Shown: positions 1 through 10,080 of the stretch, one piece after another
Numbering within the stretch: position 1 is the stretch's first letter
Layout: each line of letters begins with the position of its first letter
NCBI GenBank assembly: GCA_002633025.1
Contig: NMRB01000259.1
Coordinates: 72,442-136,441 of the forward strand
DNA length: 64,000 bases
Direction of reading: 5' to 3'
DNA from: Notospermus geniculatus
Lineage: Eukaryota > Nemertea > Pilidiophora > Heteronemertea > Lineidae
Position numbers and translations under genes: made by a program
Notes under the pieces: generated by a model
Told to the model about the DNA's origin: nothing
The model's database searches: none
Seen by the model: only the letters and a program-made list of their open reading frames with translations

Positions 1-275
1 AGACTATTGAGTAGGCCGACTCTACGTAAAAAAAGGTCTAGTTTTTGTTGTGATTTTCATTATCTACAAAGGTATTAAAATCAAATTGAATTGTCTTGCT
101 ACACATGTATGTATGATGGATGCGAGTTTTATTTGACACATGGAATGAAAAATGAATAGCATCCCGGTAGGCCTACTCAAGTGTGCTGAAATGTAGACAA
201 GTGAATAATATTGCACTAAATAAATCTTTAGTTCCCATGTATGTGTGCACTATGGAGAAAATCAAAAGTTATTAC
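1..275. other. CFAP299 intron 2, partial
   Basis: This sequence follows the exon 2 donor (minus strand, GTAATA at 275-270). I see no further exon in these bases; exon 3 must lie outside the window. Confidence 0.7.
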
Positions 276-823
276 TTTTGTTGGCTTCGTTTGGAAAGAC
301 GACTTGCTTCAGCAGCTTGCTTCCTTGCTTCAAATTCCTCTCTCTTCAACACTTCTCCGCTTCCCCTATACCCAAGTTCAACCAACTGCCTTGCAAGTTC
401 TTCATCCTAGTGAAATGAAAAATGTCAAGTTCCATGACAGGTGAAATGGTCAGGTAGGCCTCAATATCACTTTATAGGCCTCAATAGCACTTTATAGGCC
501 TAGGCCTAGATTGAGAGCCTGCAGACCTTACTACCAGAGATGTAATACATTGTATGCATTTAATTACTACCAGACTACTGCCCTCTACCGGCATGACGAC
601 GTCGACGGGCCACGACACGACGCCGACGGCACGCAAAATCAACGAACGTTCAATTTCAATGAATGCAAGTGGGCCTCAATCATCATATTGACAACAATCC
701 AGGGAATATATATACCTCAAGGTAGTAAAGATCCAAATGAGTAATTTGAGAGTCCAAAAAGTCTTCGTAAGTGTTGAATTCTGTGACAATATTGTCACTT
801 CCACCAGGGACTTCCTCCTCCAT
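276..823 (-). CDS. CFAP299: CFAP299 (cilia- and flagella-associated protein 299), 5' exons 1 and 2, partial
   Basis: Two coding exons on the minus strand. Exon 1 runs 823 down to 716 (36 codons, starting [13 protein letters not shown]) and ends at a GT donor. Exon 2 runs 406 down to 276 (43 codons plus 2 bases, starting [15 protein letters not shown]), after an AG acceptor and before a GT donor. The intron between them is phase 0. The stretches [18 protein letters not shown] and [12 protein letters not shown] match vertebrate CFAP299 (formerly C4orf22) as I remember it, a conserved protein linked to motile cilia and sperm flagella whose mechanism is poorly known. Later exons lie beyond the left edge. 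The ATG at 823-821 is preceded by AACGCAAAA and is the only in-frame start giving the family N terminus. The gene is divergent from the coiled-coil gene at 1988. Identification is firm; full structure cannot be seen. Confidence 0.9.
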
Positions 824-1987
824 TTTTGCGTTGCTATGAGACCGCTTTGCTCAATTTATGACGCTAATGTTCATGCGCACTCCTGAGAGAGCGCGCAACA
901 AGACAGGCTTTTACAAATAATTCAGGAAAATATACACCCTTTTATTCAATGGCCAATCCTACAAGTATATCTAGTACCTATATATATCATGATATCTTCA
1001 AATATATTGACTTTTTCCTTCAAAATGAAGCGGATGAATATGTGTTGCTACGCGGTAGTTAGACTGATCTTTTATCAACGCACTGCTTCGCTCATAAGCG
1101 GAAGTGTGATAGGACAGAGGACCAGGTGGTGTGCTATTTCTCCCTTGTGCGAAATTCGTAGTACATGATTTGTCACCAAGACGACGTTTACACAATGTCG
1201 GGCCTAAATCCATGAAATCAGTTGAAATAAACTTCATTAGCCTCGTCTCGGGCATATGTCGGAAGTGGTTTTGTTNCCCCCCCACCACCAGGACTTTGTC
1301 CACCACGCTGGGCCTGTGGGGCTGGGCCCAGCCAGCCCCATCCCAGCCGCCAGCGCCCAGCCCCACATCCCACATCATCATGTTCCCTGACCCTGCCTGC
1401 TGCCCTTGCCCCACTGTCACTGATCATCATCATGTCATGTGATAGTGATCATCAGGCAGTGCAGTGTATTGAGGACGACTAGCGCCATCTATCTACCGGT
1501 AGGCCTAGCCCTAGCGTCTTTTTCTCAACGTCCTCGTTTCTCAACGTCCGCATTCCAAACAAGTTGTCCTTGTTTCGCGTTCACAGCGCCATAGGCTTTA
1601 TAGCGTCTTTTTTCTCAATGTCCTCGTTTCTGAACCTCCGCGTTCCAAACTTAGAAGACGATCAACGAAAATAGTTGTCGACTGCCGACGTCCTTGTTCC
1701 GCATTAAAAAACAGCGGTCATAGTGCCTTGTTATTGTAGGCTATTTGTTTTTCGACCTTGTTCTTCAACCTCCTTGTTCGTCGTAAAAAGAAACTGCCGC
1801 ATTTTATTCTTGATTTGCATTTTTATATGATCTGTTTCTACAAAAGAATATCTCGTTTCGCAACATCCTATTTTTGCACATATAACCGCTCATACTAAGC
1901 CTGATTGCGTGCAGGCAGTTTGATGGCCCCACCAAGGTTGGTTCAAATTCAAAACAGCATGATTTGTCTCTTGCAGACTAGTCAAAA
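824..1987. promoter_or_regulatory. Divergent intergenic region between CFAP299 and the coiled-coil gene
   Basis: About 1.16 kb separates the two divergent start codons. The part next to CFAP299 holds GTTGCTATGAGAC (829-841), which contains one good half of an RFX X-box (AGCAAC on the minus strand) and a poor second half. A GC-rich, low-complexity stretch lies at 1276-1400 and begins at an unknown base (1276) in front of a C-run. A loose repeat of TTCTCAACGTCC lies at 1510-1660. I cannot place transcription starts. A shared promoter for two cilium-type genes is an inference. Confidence 0.4.
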
Positions 1988-4900
1988 ATGGTGCTCACAG
2001 ACCTCCCATTTGAGCAGCGCCCTCTCATGCAGAGTCGATATGAGATCATTCGTCGACCAGGGAGTGCTCCGCCTGAGGGCAGAAATGAGGATGATTTGAA
2101 GGAAGAGAGCAAAGAATATGCTGCCTTTTTGCGGTAAGTATAGTAGGAACTGGATGAGGAAGGGGCACGTCATTGATGAAAATGAAATCTTCAAGGAATG
2201 CTTACTCACGTTTTGAAGATTTTTTGCTGTTCATTTTTGTTCAAAAATTGAAATTGTATGTTGATTGATTGAAATGGTACTTTCATCTGGTCGTGGAACA
2301 GGGGGCATAAAACTGTATAAGGCGGAGTAACTGGGTGTATGGGGAATGGAATACAAGGTCATGAAGGTTGAGGGCTTGCAAGATGCTCACTTTTTAGGGT
2401 TGGACATGGACAGGCCAACTCTCCTAGTCCTACATACATGTACCGGTACATTTAGTCCCGAAACTTCTTACCAGTAATCATGTCACATCACACTGCATCT
2501 ATCACTCTTTGTCTGGGTTCCAAAGAGTAATGCAGTAATCAGTGAGTGTACTGCTATCTATTTCTGGAGCTACATATCATAATCACATCATGTAGACTAT
2601 GCTCCACCATCCTGTCTTTCGAAAGGGACATTGACTGAGATCATTTGATTTGATGTTTTAAGAATTTGGAGTATACAATTTTCAGGGATCAGACTAAAAA
2701 AGCCCCTAAGAAAGTGTAAGTCTTCTGACAATGATAGGCTTTGTAGAAACGATGCACCTGGTACTAAGAAAACGTTGTTTCAGCTGGTGTTGGTTGTGTG
2801 TTAACATTCTCACCACTTGTAAACAATTTATTCCCATCTAACCCACATCGTGATGCTGATATAAATCTCCATCATACTTGTATATACATGTAGAATAGAA
2901 TTGCAAGCTACCATCTCTCATTCTCTCAATCTCATTTACTGTGTACTGCTTTTACCATACCTTGAGCTGACTGGTCCCATACAGGCACATGAAATCCACT
3001 TCTTCCTATAATCCTTATAACCATAGTGTTTTTCTCACAAACAACATTCTCACTCTCAGTGTTGATGGAGAAATTGTCCCATGATGAAAGTTAGAATTTC
3101 AAAATTACTTGGGTCTGATCAATGCATTCTGCGCTCCAGTTTCATCCAATATGACGTACGACTATTATTTGATGAGTAGCCCTTCTTTACCAGCTGGTGC
3201 TTGCATTCCTGAAGAAATAGTATTTTATATACAGAGTCAACTAATGTTATAATCATCTCTGAAAAACAAAATCATCATTTGCACTTACTTCTTCATTTTG
3301 GCCCAGACCATGACCTCAAGTTTCCATTTCTTTCATTCTTCTAGTGAACAGGAGAAGTTTGGCCCCAGTTCATCTGTTGACAGCAAACCCAAATACACTT
3401 ACACTACTACAGCAAGACATGAACGGTCCAGTCAGAATGACAGTGCAGGGCGGCCAAAAACAGTTATTGATCTCTCTTTACAAGTGGACAAAGACAAGAA
3501 GATTTATGAGAAGAGGATTAAAACAATTGAGGTTTGCACCTGAAAAAAACATACACTGGAACTGAGTTACTCACATAATGACAAATCCCAAATTGATGAA
3601 TTTGAGAAAATTCTGATTGATTAAATGTTTGTGCCATGCATGTCAGAGCTTTGTAAAGATTACGTTCTTTCCAGGACCACATGTGGCAACATAAACAGGA
3701 AGAAAGAGAGTTAAAACGGGCAGAAGGTGATATTAGAAAAAATCAGCGAGCTGTCCGACAAACCCTCAGAGATTTTGAACATTGTAAGTCAGTACTCTCA
3801 GAGTGTTCCAATTTGCAGTTTTGCAACTTTGGCAGTCTTTCTGACATGTGTCTGACTCATATCTTTCAGCTATAAGTAAAAAGAGATTTGCGGAGGAGAA
3901 AAAACTCAATGTTGGACTTGAGAAATACACAAGATTACAGCGAGATTATGTGCATAATAAAGAGGAGGTAAGTTCAGATGCAGATGGGACAGATCAAAAT
4001 ATAAAACTTTCTTGAAACTTGCCCTTGTCTGCAATGCCCTTTTTATCCTGTCTGGCCTGTCTGTTCATTACATGTGTTTATTTACTTTCAGTTGACAAAA
4101 CAACGGACAGGCAGAAATGTAAATTCAGACCATGCCAACAAAGACACAGATAGAAAAGTTAAATTGGCAACGTAAGTACATTAATGATACTTTGTCTGAT
4201 TCTTCAGTCAAATCTTTACTTGTCATATTTCACACATGTACACATATGTAATTGCAGCCTTCCTTGTAAGAACAATAGACATGTCTTGCTTTTTCAGATC
4301 CGATCTAGCTCGGCAATATAAATCCAAAATGCAAGAAATTGAACTTCGAGATACAGAAATGGCTCGTATCAACTCCGAATATGAGACTCGGTTGCGCATG
4401 AAAGAAGTGAGTAACGACAGCCATGATCAAGTACCACCATAACTAAAATAAACTTACAAGAAATTTTGATTAATAGCTGATTTCAACCTTCTACACAAGC
4501 CTCTTGTCAGTGGAGGTGTCCTGATCTCTGTCGCCGGAAAGGCCTCATGGTGCAACGTAGTCCTAAAGCTGGTGCACACACGGCAGAGTGGTCCTCTCGG
4601 TCGATTTTTGCCTATTCAGGTTTTGATCATCATCATCATCATATATAAGCGGCTGATAACCATTCTTGATTTTCGCCGCATCATCGATACTAAACTGGTC
4701 ACGGTGCACGCGGGTGCTGGAAGATTTATTTACAACTAGTACCATGTCTCTTATGCCAAGTGCAGTCCGAAATAATTTTATGTGGTCACATCTCATTGTC
4801 GTCTAAGAGTCCTTCCCGAGCTCCACTTATACATTTGCTTGTTAACTCGCTGTTGTGCTCCAAAAAACATCGTCCTATCCAACATCTATTAATTGCCTCC

Positions 4901-7900
4901 TCTGACTATAATAACAAAACAATAACGATAAGTCCTAAAGCCTCCGTAAAATGCGTATCTACACAATCGTGATTTCCATACTCAAGAAAGATCACTCTCA
5001 ACTGCTCTTTAAGTAAATCTTGAGTCGTCAGACGAGAAGAAGGAGTCTAAGCCTCTTTTAAAGGAATCCACAGTTTTGCACTGTACTAGCTCTTGAGGTA
5101 AGTTGTTCCAGTCGTTAGCAACTCGAAGGAAAAAGGAGTGTGCCCTTGTGTTGGTCCTTGCATGGACTCTTCTTAGCTTTTTAGAGTGGCCTCTCATCCT
5201 CCCCTCACCTGACACCGCCTGGTACTGATGCAGTAAAGGGTCCTCCATTTTCATTAAGTTAAACATTACAATCAAATCGCCACGACGCCTCCTGTGCCTG
5301 AGGGAAAATAAATTTGCTAATCTAAGTCTTTGAATGTATGGTTTGTTTCTGAGTTGGGGTAACATTTTGGTATATCTCCTCTGTACTTTCTCTATGGCAT
5401 TAATATCTCCTGCTAACCTGGGGGACCATACCGAAGCGCCATACTCCAAGATGGGTCTCACCATCGCTTTATAAAGCATCAGGCCACTTTCTAATGATGC
5501 ATGGGTAAATGATCTCTTAATGGTGAAAGCAACCCGAGTAGCTTTTCCAATAATCTCTTTGATATGCTGGCCAGGCTGCAGTTTACTATCCCAGGTTACC
5601 CCCAGGTCCTTCACGTACTCCATTGGGCATATCTCTGCTCGATTTACACCTATCCCTATTTGGTAAACAAAGTTCGGATGGTTCCTGCCCAGTCTTAATA
5701 GCTGACATTTCGATGGATTGATGATATTTGACCTTTCTCTTCTGTTTCTTCACTTCAGGAAGCACAATTCCGATTAAAACAAGAACTCGCTGAACTTGCC
5801 ATCGCACTCAACATGGAAGCTCAGAAAGGAAGACAAGTAAAAGTTGATGCAGAAAAGTAAGGAGTGAACATTCTTGTGATTGTTGGTTCTTTTCGAGATC
5901 GCATGAAGAAAAATACTAACATGATTGTACATAATACATGCATGTATAGCATGCACTTCTGTCTTTCATTTTCACTATTTTTGTTTCTTCAGGGAGCGAA
6001 GAAAAGAAATTCAGTCCAGAATAGATGATGACAAAGGAAATGAATTCTTCTTGAATAATAAGTTGACGTAAGTGATCCCAGTAGATATTCTAACAAGTTA
6101 GAGCAGAAATCTCTTTGCCCCATTCTTCAATAGAGAATCACGTATTCTGTACATGTACCTTTCAGTAAAAGCCAAGGAGATGTCAAAGGTGCTGACATCA
6201 CACGACGGAAACTGAGTGCAGACCTGACATTAACGAAAGCTCATATGGCATTAAAGGCCCGAGAAGGTGAGTCCATAAAAATATTGCCTGATCAATGCAT
6301 GGGATTTTGCACTAGATAAATAATGATGTTGAGTTAAAATGTAAAAAAGTCATCGTTATCATGCCAAATTCATGTTACCTGGTGCCATTCACAAATTTTT
6401 CAGAGGGTCGCCATTTACAAGATACTCATATCAGATTAGAAGATAACCGAGCTCATCAGAGGCAGCTAAACATGGCAGCGATGCATGCGGATATGCAACT
6501 CAAAACAAAGAAACTAGATCATAAATTACAAGTATGTATCACAAGCCAGTAGGTCTTTGGACCACAGTGGAATGATGCCTGTTACCTTTTAAACTCCCTT
6601 GGTGACCTTCGTTTACATGTAGTACTTTTCTACAGGCAACAGAGACAAGAAAAATGCAAATGATGAGTCGGGCATTAAAGGAGAAGAAGGAAAGAGAAGT
6701 GGCTCAGGAATCTTTGCTCTCTCAAAAACATACCAGACGTTACAATGATCAGAGAAGGAGGGAACATGAGGATCTTCTCAGACATTTCCAGGTGGAGTAA
6801 CTTCTCTTGAGAGTTTTGTATTGTCTTGTAAACTCATTAGAAATCAGGAAAATACTATTTCCATTACTTCGAGGTGAACAGGGTCATTAATTCCTATGTT
6901 GATGAGATTTTAATCTTGTTTCAGAAAAAAGTAAGAAAGTCGGAAGAGACAGAACAAGAACTCTATACAAAAGTTCGAAATGCAGAGTATGCAAGACAAA
7001 AGCAGGAACAAAGTGTGCATCGATTACAGAATAAACTGGCTGATATCAAGAGAAAAAATGCTCTGAAATTAAAAGAGGAGGCTACGAATTGTCAGAACCA
7101 GGAAAGAGATTTACAACAAAAACTTCTCCGTGAACAAGCTGAGTTAGATAAGGTAAGACAAAAGGGGCATCACCACCACCAGGGCTAAAACTGGGAAACT
7201 GACTTTTTGGTTCATTGGTCATTGTATAGATGGACCCACGTGCACTAGCAGGCACCGTTCATACCTTCAATGTCATATAAAAATTACTTCTTCCCTGCGG
7301 TTGATATTCTGTTCATCATAGGTAAATTGGCAAATGTTTACTTCCTCTTGAAACATTTATGTTCCATTACATGTACCGGTACCTGTGTTTACCCCTGTAA
7401 ATCTTGGCAAAGTTCTTAAGTGAAATACCAACCAGGAGAAGTCACGTCTTGTCTATAGTTGCCCATTCAATAGGAGCAAGGGTTACGTACCTGTTGAGTT
7501 CAACCACCTGGGTTTTAAAGCGGGCAGCTGAACAGGTGATATTGCAAGTGATCTGCTCGCCACTGAGCCAAATAGACTGTTGACGCCAGGTGTGAGTTGG
7601 ACAGCAGTATGTGTAACCTTGTCGCAAGCAATAATCGCCCAATACAAAACTATACCAAGACCAATATCGCCTACCGGTAGTCTGTGCCACACTACATGTA
7701 GGTGATATCGGTTTTGCCTGCCACACCTGCTTAGGATAAGGGTTGAAAAGTTTTGACTTTGTTTCTGGATACTCCTGTTGTGTCATACAAGATGCTTTTC
7801 CTTATCCACAGCAGTTTAGTCCATTGGGACATTAAGGAATCGGTTATCTGATCTTACCATTCAAGCAATCAGTCTTCTCTTTGTTCCGACCAAGTGGAGC

Positions 7901-8102
7901 AGCCCGATACCTGGAAAACAACAAGAATATGTCGTTTCAATTCTATCTATTCCAGGTCCATGCCCAACGTGAAGAGAATTATATTACGCTTCAGAAACAC
8001 CGGGCCGTGATGCAAGAGGAGAAGCACCACTGTGCAGAACATGAGCGGGAACATGAAAGACTCATGCGGATAGGAGCCAAGTCAGAAACAGTGACGGTGT
8101 AG
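1988..8102 (+). CDS. Unrecognised coiled-coil protein, 563 residues, 14 exons
   Basis: Exons: 1988-2133, 2686-2715, 3345-3531, 3675-3783, 3870-3967, 4092-4171, 4298-4406, 5759-5856, 5993-6067, 6166-6266, 6404-6531, 6636-6791, 6925-7152, 7956-8102 (stop TAG). All junctions are GT-AG and phases fit throughout (1692 bases). The start ATG (context AAAAATGG) opens MVLTDLPFEQRPL. A charged, proline-containing head (about residues 1-115) is followed by a long, nearly proline-free region rich in K, E, R and Q, ending MRIGAKSETVTV; this is typical of an extended coiled coil. I see no signal peptide, membrane segment or catalytic motif. Divergence from CFAP299 and the coiled-coil build suggest an axonemal, centriolar or cytoskeletal role, but that is inference. 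I could not assign a named CCDC family. Intron 7 carries a retrotransposon fragment. Exons 3-14 recur at 10,081-14,064. Confidence 0.88.
4628..5722 (-). mobile_element. 5'-truncated CR1/Jockey-like non-LTR retrotransposon in intron 7
   Basis: Minus-strand open frame from 5722 to 5009, beginning NPSKCQLLRLG and running through VKDLGVTWDSKL, RPILEYGASVWSP and VANDWNNLP to a stop. These are typical of the late reverse-transcriptase and C-terminal region of CR1/Jockey/Rex-type elements. The catalytic palm motif is absent because the 5' end is truncated. The 3' end (low coordinates) carries an ATGATG-type short repeat tail (about 4628-4643), as CR1-like elements often do. TTGAT flanks both sides (4623-4627 and 5718-5722). 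The matching intron of copy 2 (around 11,330) has the site with a single TTGAT, so the insertion boundaries are seen directly. The frame is undamaged over about 235 codons, which suggests a fairly recent insertion. Confidence 0.88.
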
Positions 8103-9045
8103 GGTTACGGTTCTCAGATAACAAGTGGGGTTAGGTATATGGTTGTCCATCTGGAGACTTAGGCTACTAACGTTTGGCTAAACAAGCAAAAGGGTATCAG
8201 TTTTGGCAGTTTATTTTGCATCCCCTGTCCCATTCACATTCACACTGTTAGGACGAGGGGTGGACTTAGTTAACGATACCTGGACACACAACCACCTGCA
8301 AGGGGAGACAATGGACAAATGGTCATGTAAGCAGAATGTAGGTAAAAATCCCCATGGTAGAATTCTCCAAGTAAAATATCCCAAAGGTAAAAAATCCCCG
8401 TAGGTAAAAATCCCGAATTAGGTAGGTAGGTAGGTACTAGATAAAATCCCCATGATATCAGTTATTGAGTCACTACTTCACAGTCATTCATATCGGTGGA
8501 TCGTTGACTTTTTTAGTCTTTACTCTTTTACTATTTCTTGCTTAGTATAGCATCGTGAGATCAACTTGCTTCCATCCAATAGCATTCTGTGATAGACTTT
8601 CCTAAATCTATGCATACTTATACTTTAAAAATTATATTATACTAGATCTCTGTACAGTCGCCCTTTTAGATTGTGATGATTGCTTCTCATTTGTTGATCA
8701 AGTCAGTAGCAGTGGGCTGCTATGATGTATCTATAAAAGCATTAGAGGTTCTCTTATTATGTGTCGATAATGTGAGGAAGGGTACGTGGGAGTGTTATTT
8801 ATGTTCGTTTTGTTTGTTGAGGTAACAGTTTGTCAAAGAACAGCACAATTTTCGGCAACTCAATCACCTGTAACTCAAAGTGAAATAAATCTGTAAAACA
8901 AAGAAGATAGTCTTCATTTATGATTTTTTTGCGTTTTTACTGCATTTAAAGGATTGTCACTTTCCATACGTATTTGAATTTTAGCTCATGGGCGTCGTTA
9001 ACACTGAGTTCAACAAGATATATCTGAAGCACGACAGCTATAATT
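8103..9045 (+). other. 3' UTR and downstream flank of the coiled-coil gene
   Basis: Follows the TAG stop. It contains a short decayed repeat of GGTAAAAATCCCC (8339-8450) with GTAGGTAG microsatellite character. A polyadenylation signal lies at 8884-8889. The same sequence recurs with small changes at 14,065-15,064. Confidence 0.6.
8884..8889 (+). terminator. AATAAA polyadenylation signal, coiled-coil gene copy 1
   Basis: Canonical AATAAA about 780 bases past the stop codon, conserved in copy 2 at 14,857-14,862. Transcript ends are not visible, so this is the likely, not proven, site. Confidence 0.55.
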
Positions 9046-9051
9046 GACTCC

Positions 9052-9420
9052 TATGGCAAGCCGTTTGTTCATTTAATCAAATAAACCTGTTTTTTTTTAA
9101 AACTAAGTTTCTTTTACTCCATTGCAAAGAATCTTGTTTTTTTTAAAAACTTGGCTTTTTAGTCAACTGTTCATTTATTCAAAAAATCCTAGTTTTTTTG
9201 CCTGAGTGGAAAAAAACTGTTTTTTATGGCAAGCCGTTTGTTCATTTAATCAAATAAACCTCTTTTTTTTCAAAAAAACAACTTTCTTTTAAAAAACTTG
9301 TTTTTTTCCAGATTCTGTGTTGATGGAGCAAAAAAAGAAGATTTTTTTTCAAAAGAAACCTAGTTTATTTTTTTTAATAACACAGTTTTATTTGATTAAA
9401 TGAACAAACGGCTTGCCATA
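9052..9420. mobile_element. MITE with TATGGCAAGCCG terminal inverted repeats
   Basis: Left end TATGGCAAGCCGTTTG and right end CAAACGGCTTGCCATA are exact inverted repeats of about 35 bases, continuing into TTCATTTAATCAAATAAA. GACTCC occurs directly on both sides (9046-9051, 9421-9426), giving a 6-bp target duplication. An internal direct copy of the left terminus begins near 9227. The interior is A/T homopolymer-rich and has no coding frame. Confidence 0.8.
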
Positions 9421-10054
9421 GACTCCTAACTTCACATACATGTACCCCAAGACCATCACTGCTCAGAACCACTTTTTGTGGATATCTGATTCTCAGGATG
9501 CCACCTGAAAACGTGTGGTGCAATTCTACCATAATATTTCAAGTCAAGGTGAGCACATGCTCCTCGGACCATTTCATTATCATACCCGTCACTAAGCTGT
9601 TACAATTTTCAAAAATCTCAAGTGAAAACGTCAAAATACTAGCACGTGTTTCCTGGCATGGAGATACCGGTAGCCGCAGTTTGCTGGTGAAATTGTTGAA
9701 ACGAGCTACAATGGCCTCTCAGTGTTCCTCGAAAGCAAAAAGCTCGGAATTCAGTAATGGGATATAGATGTGCAACTATTTTTGGCTAGAATGTTTATTT
9801 TACTGAAAACATGTTTGAGGACCATTCCTTGAAGCCACCGCACCTGATACTCTCCTCAGACATAACAAGCCACCTTCTCAAGAAACGACCATTTGGTACT
9901 TCCTTGAAGAAAGCGACATGCCCCAAGCATTATTAGCATGCTTCCTCTGCCATTACCATTATGAAGAATCCACGAGTAATTAGCAAAGTACACCTTAAAG
10001 ACATATTTGTAAACAGAAAGTGCATCAAACACGTGTTTACCAACTGTGACTTGC

Positions 10055-10080
10055 CAGGCGCGGATCCAAGGGGGGGGGGA
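10055..10080 (+). mobile_element. Left end of hAT-like MITE, cut at the duplication junction
   Basis: CAGGCGCGGATCCAAG followed by a G-run is the left terminus of the element that is complete at 16,059-16,239, at the same insertion site (CTTGC at 10,050-10,054). Here the element stops in the G-run and joins directly to exon 3 sequence of the next copy. Confidence 0.75.

Larger units (their letters stand above)
3360..10080 (+). repeat. Tandem duplication unit, copy 1
   Basis: This stretch, from inside exon 3 (GCCCCAGTTC) through exon 14, the 3' flank and the first 26 bases of a hAT-like MITE, recurs head-to-tail at 10,081-16,079. Copy 1 is longer because it contains the 1.1 kb retrotransposon at 4628-5722. 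Introns as well as exons match closely, with scattered substitutions and small indels. Confidence 0.85.

Noticed and set aside
5586-5807. Minus-strand frame overlapping the retrotransposon edge
   Set aside because: It is in another frame from the reverse transcriptase and crosses into exon 8 of the coiled-coil gene.
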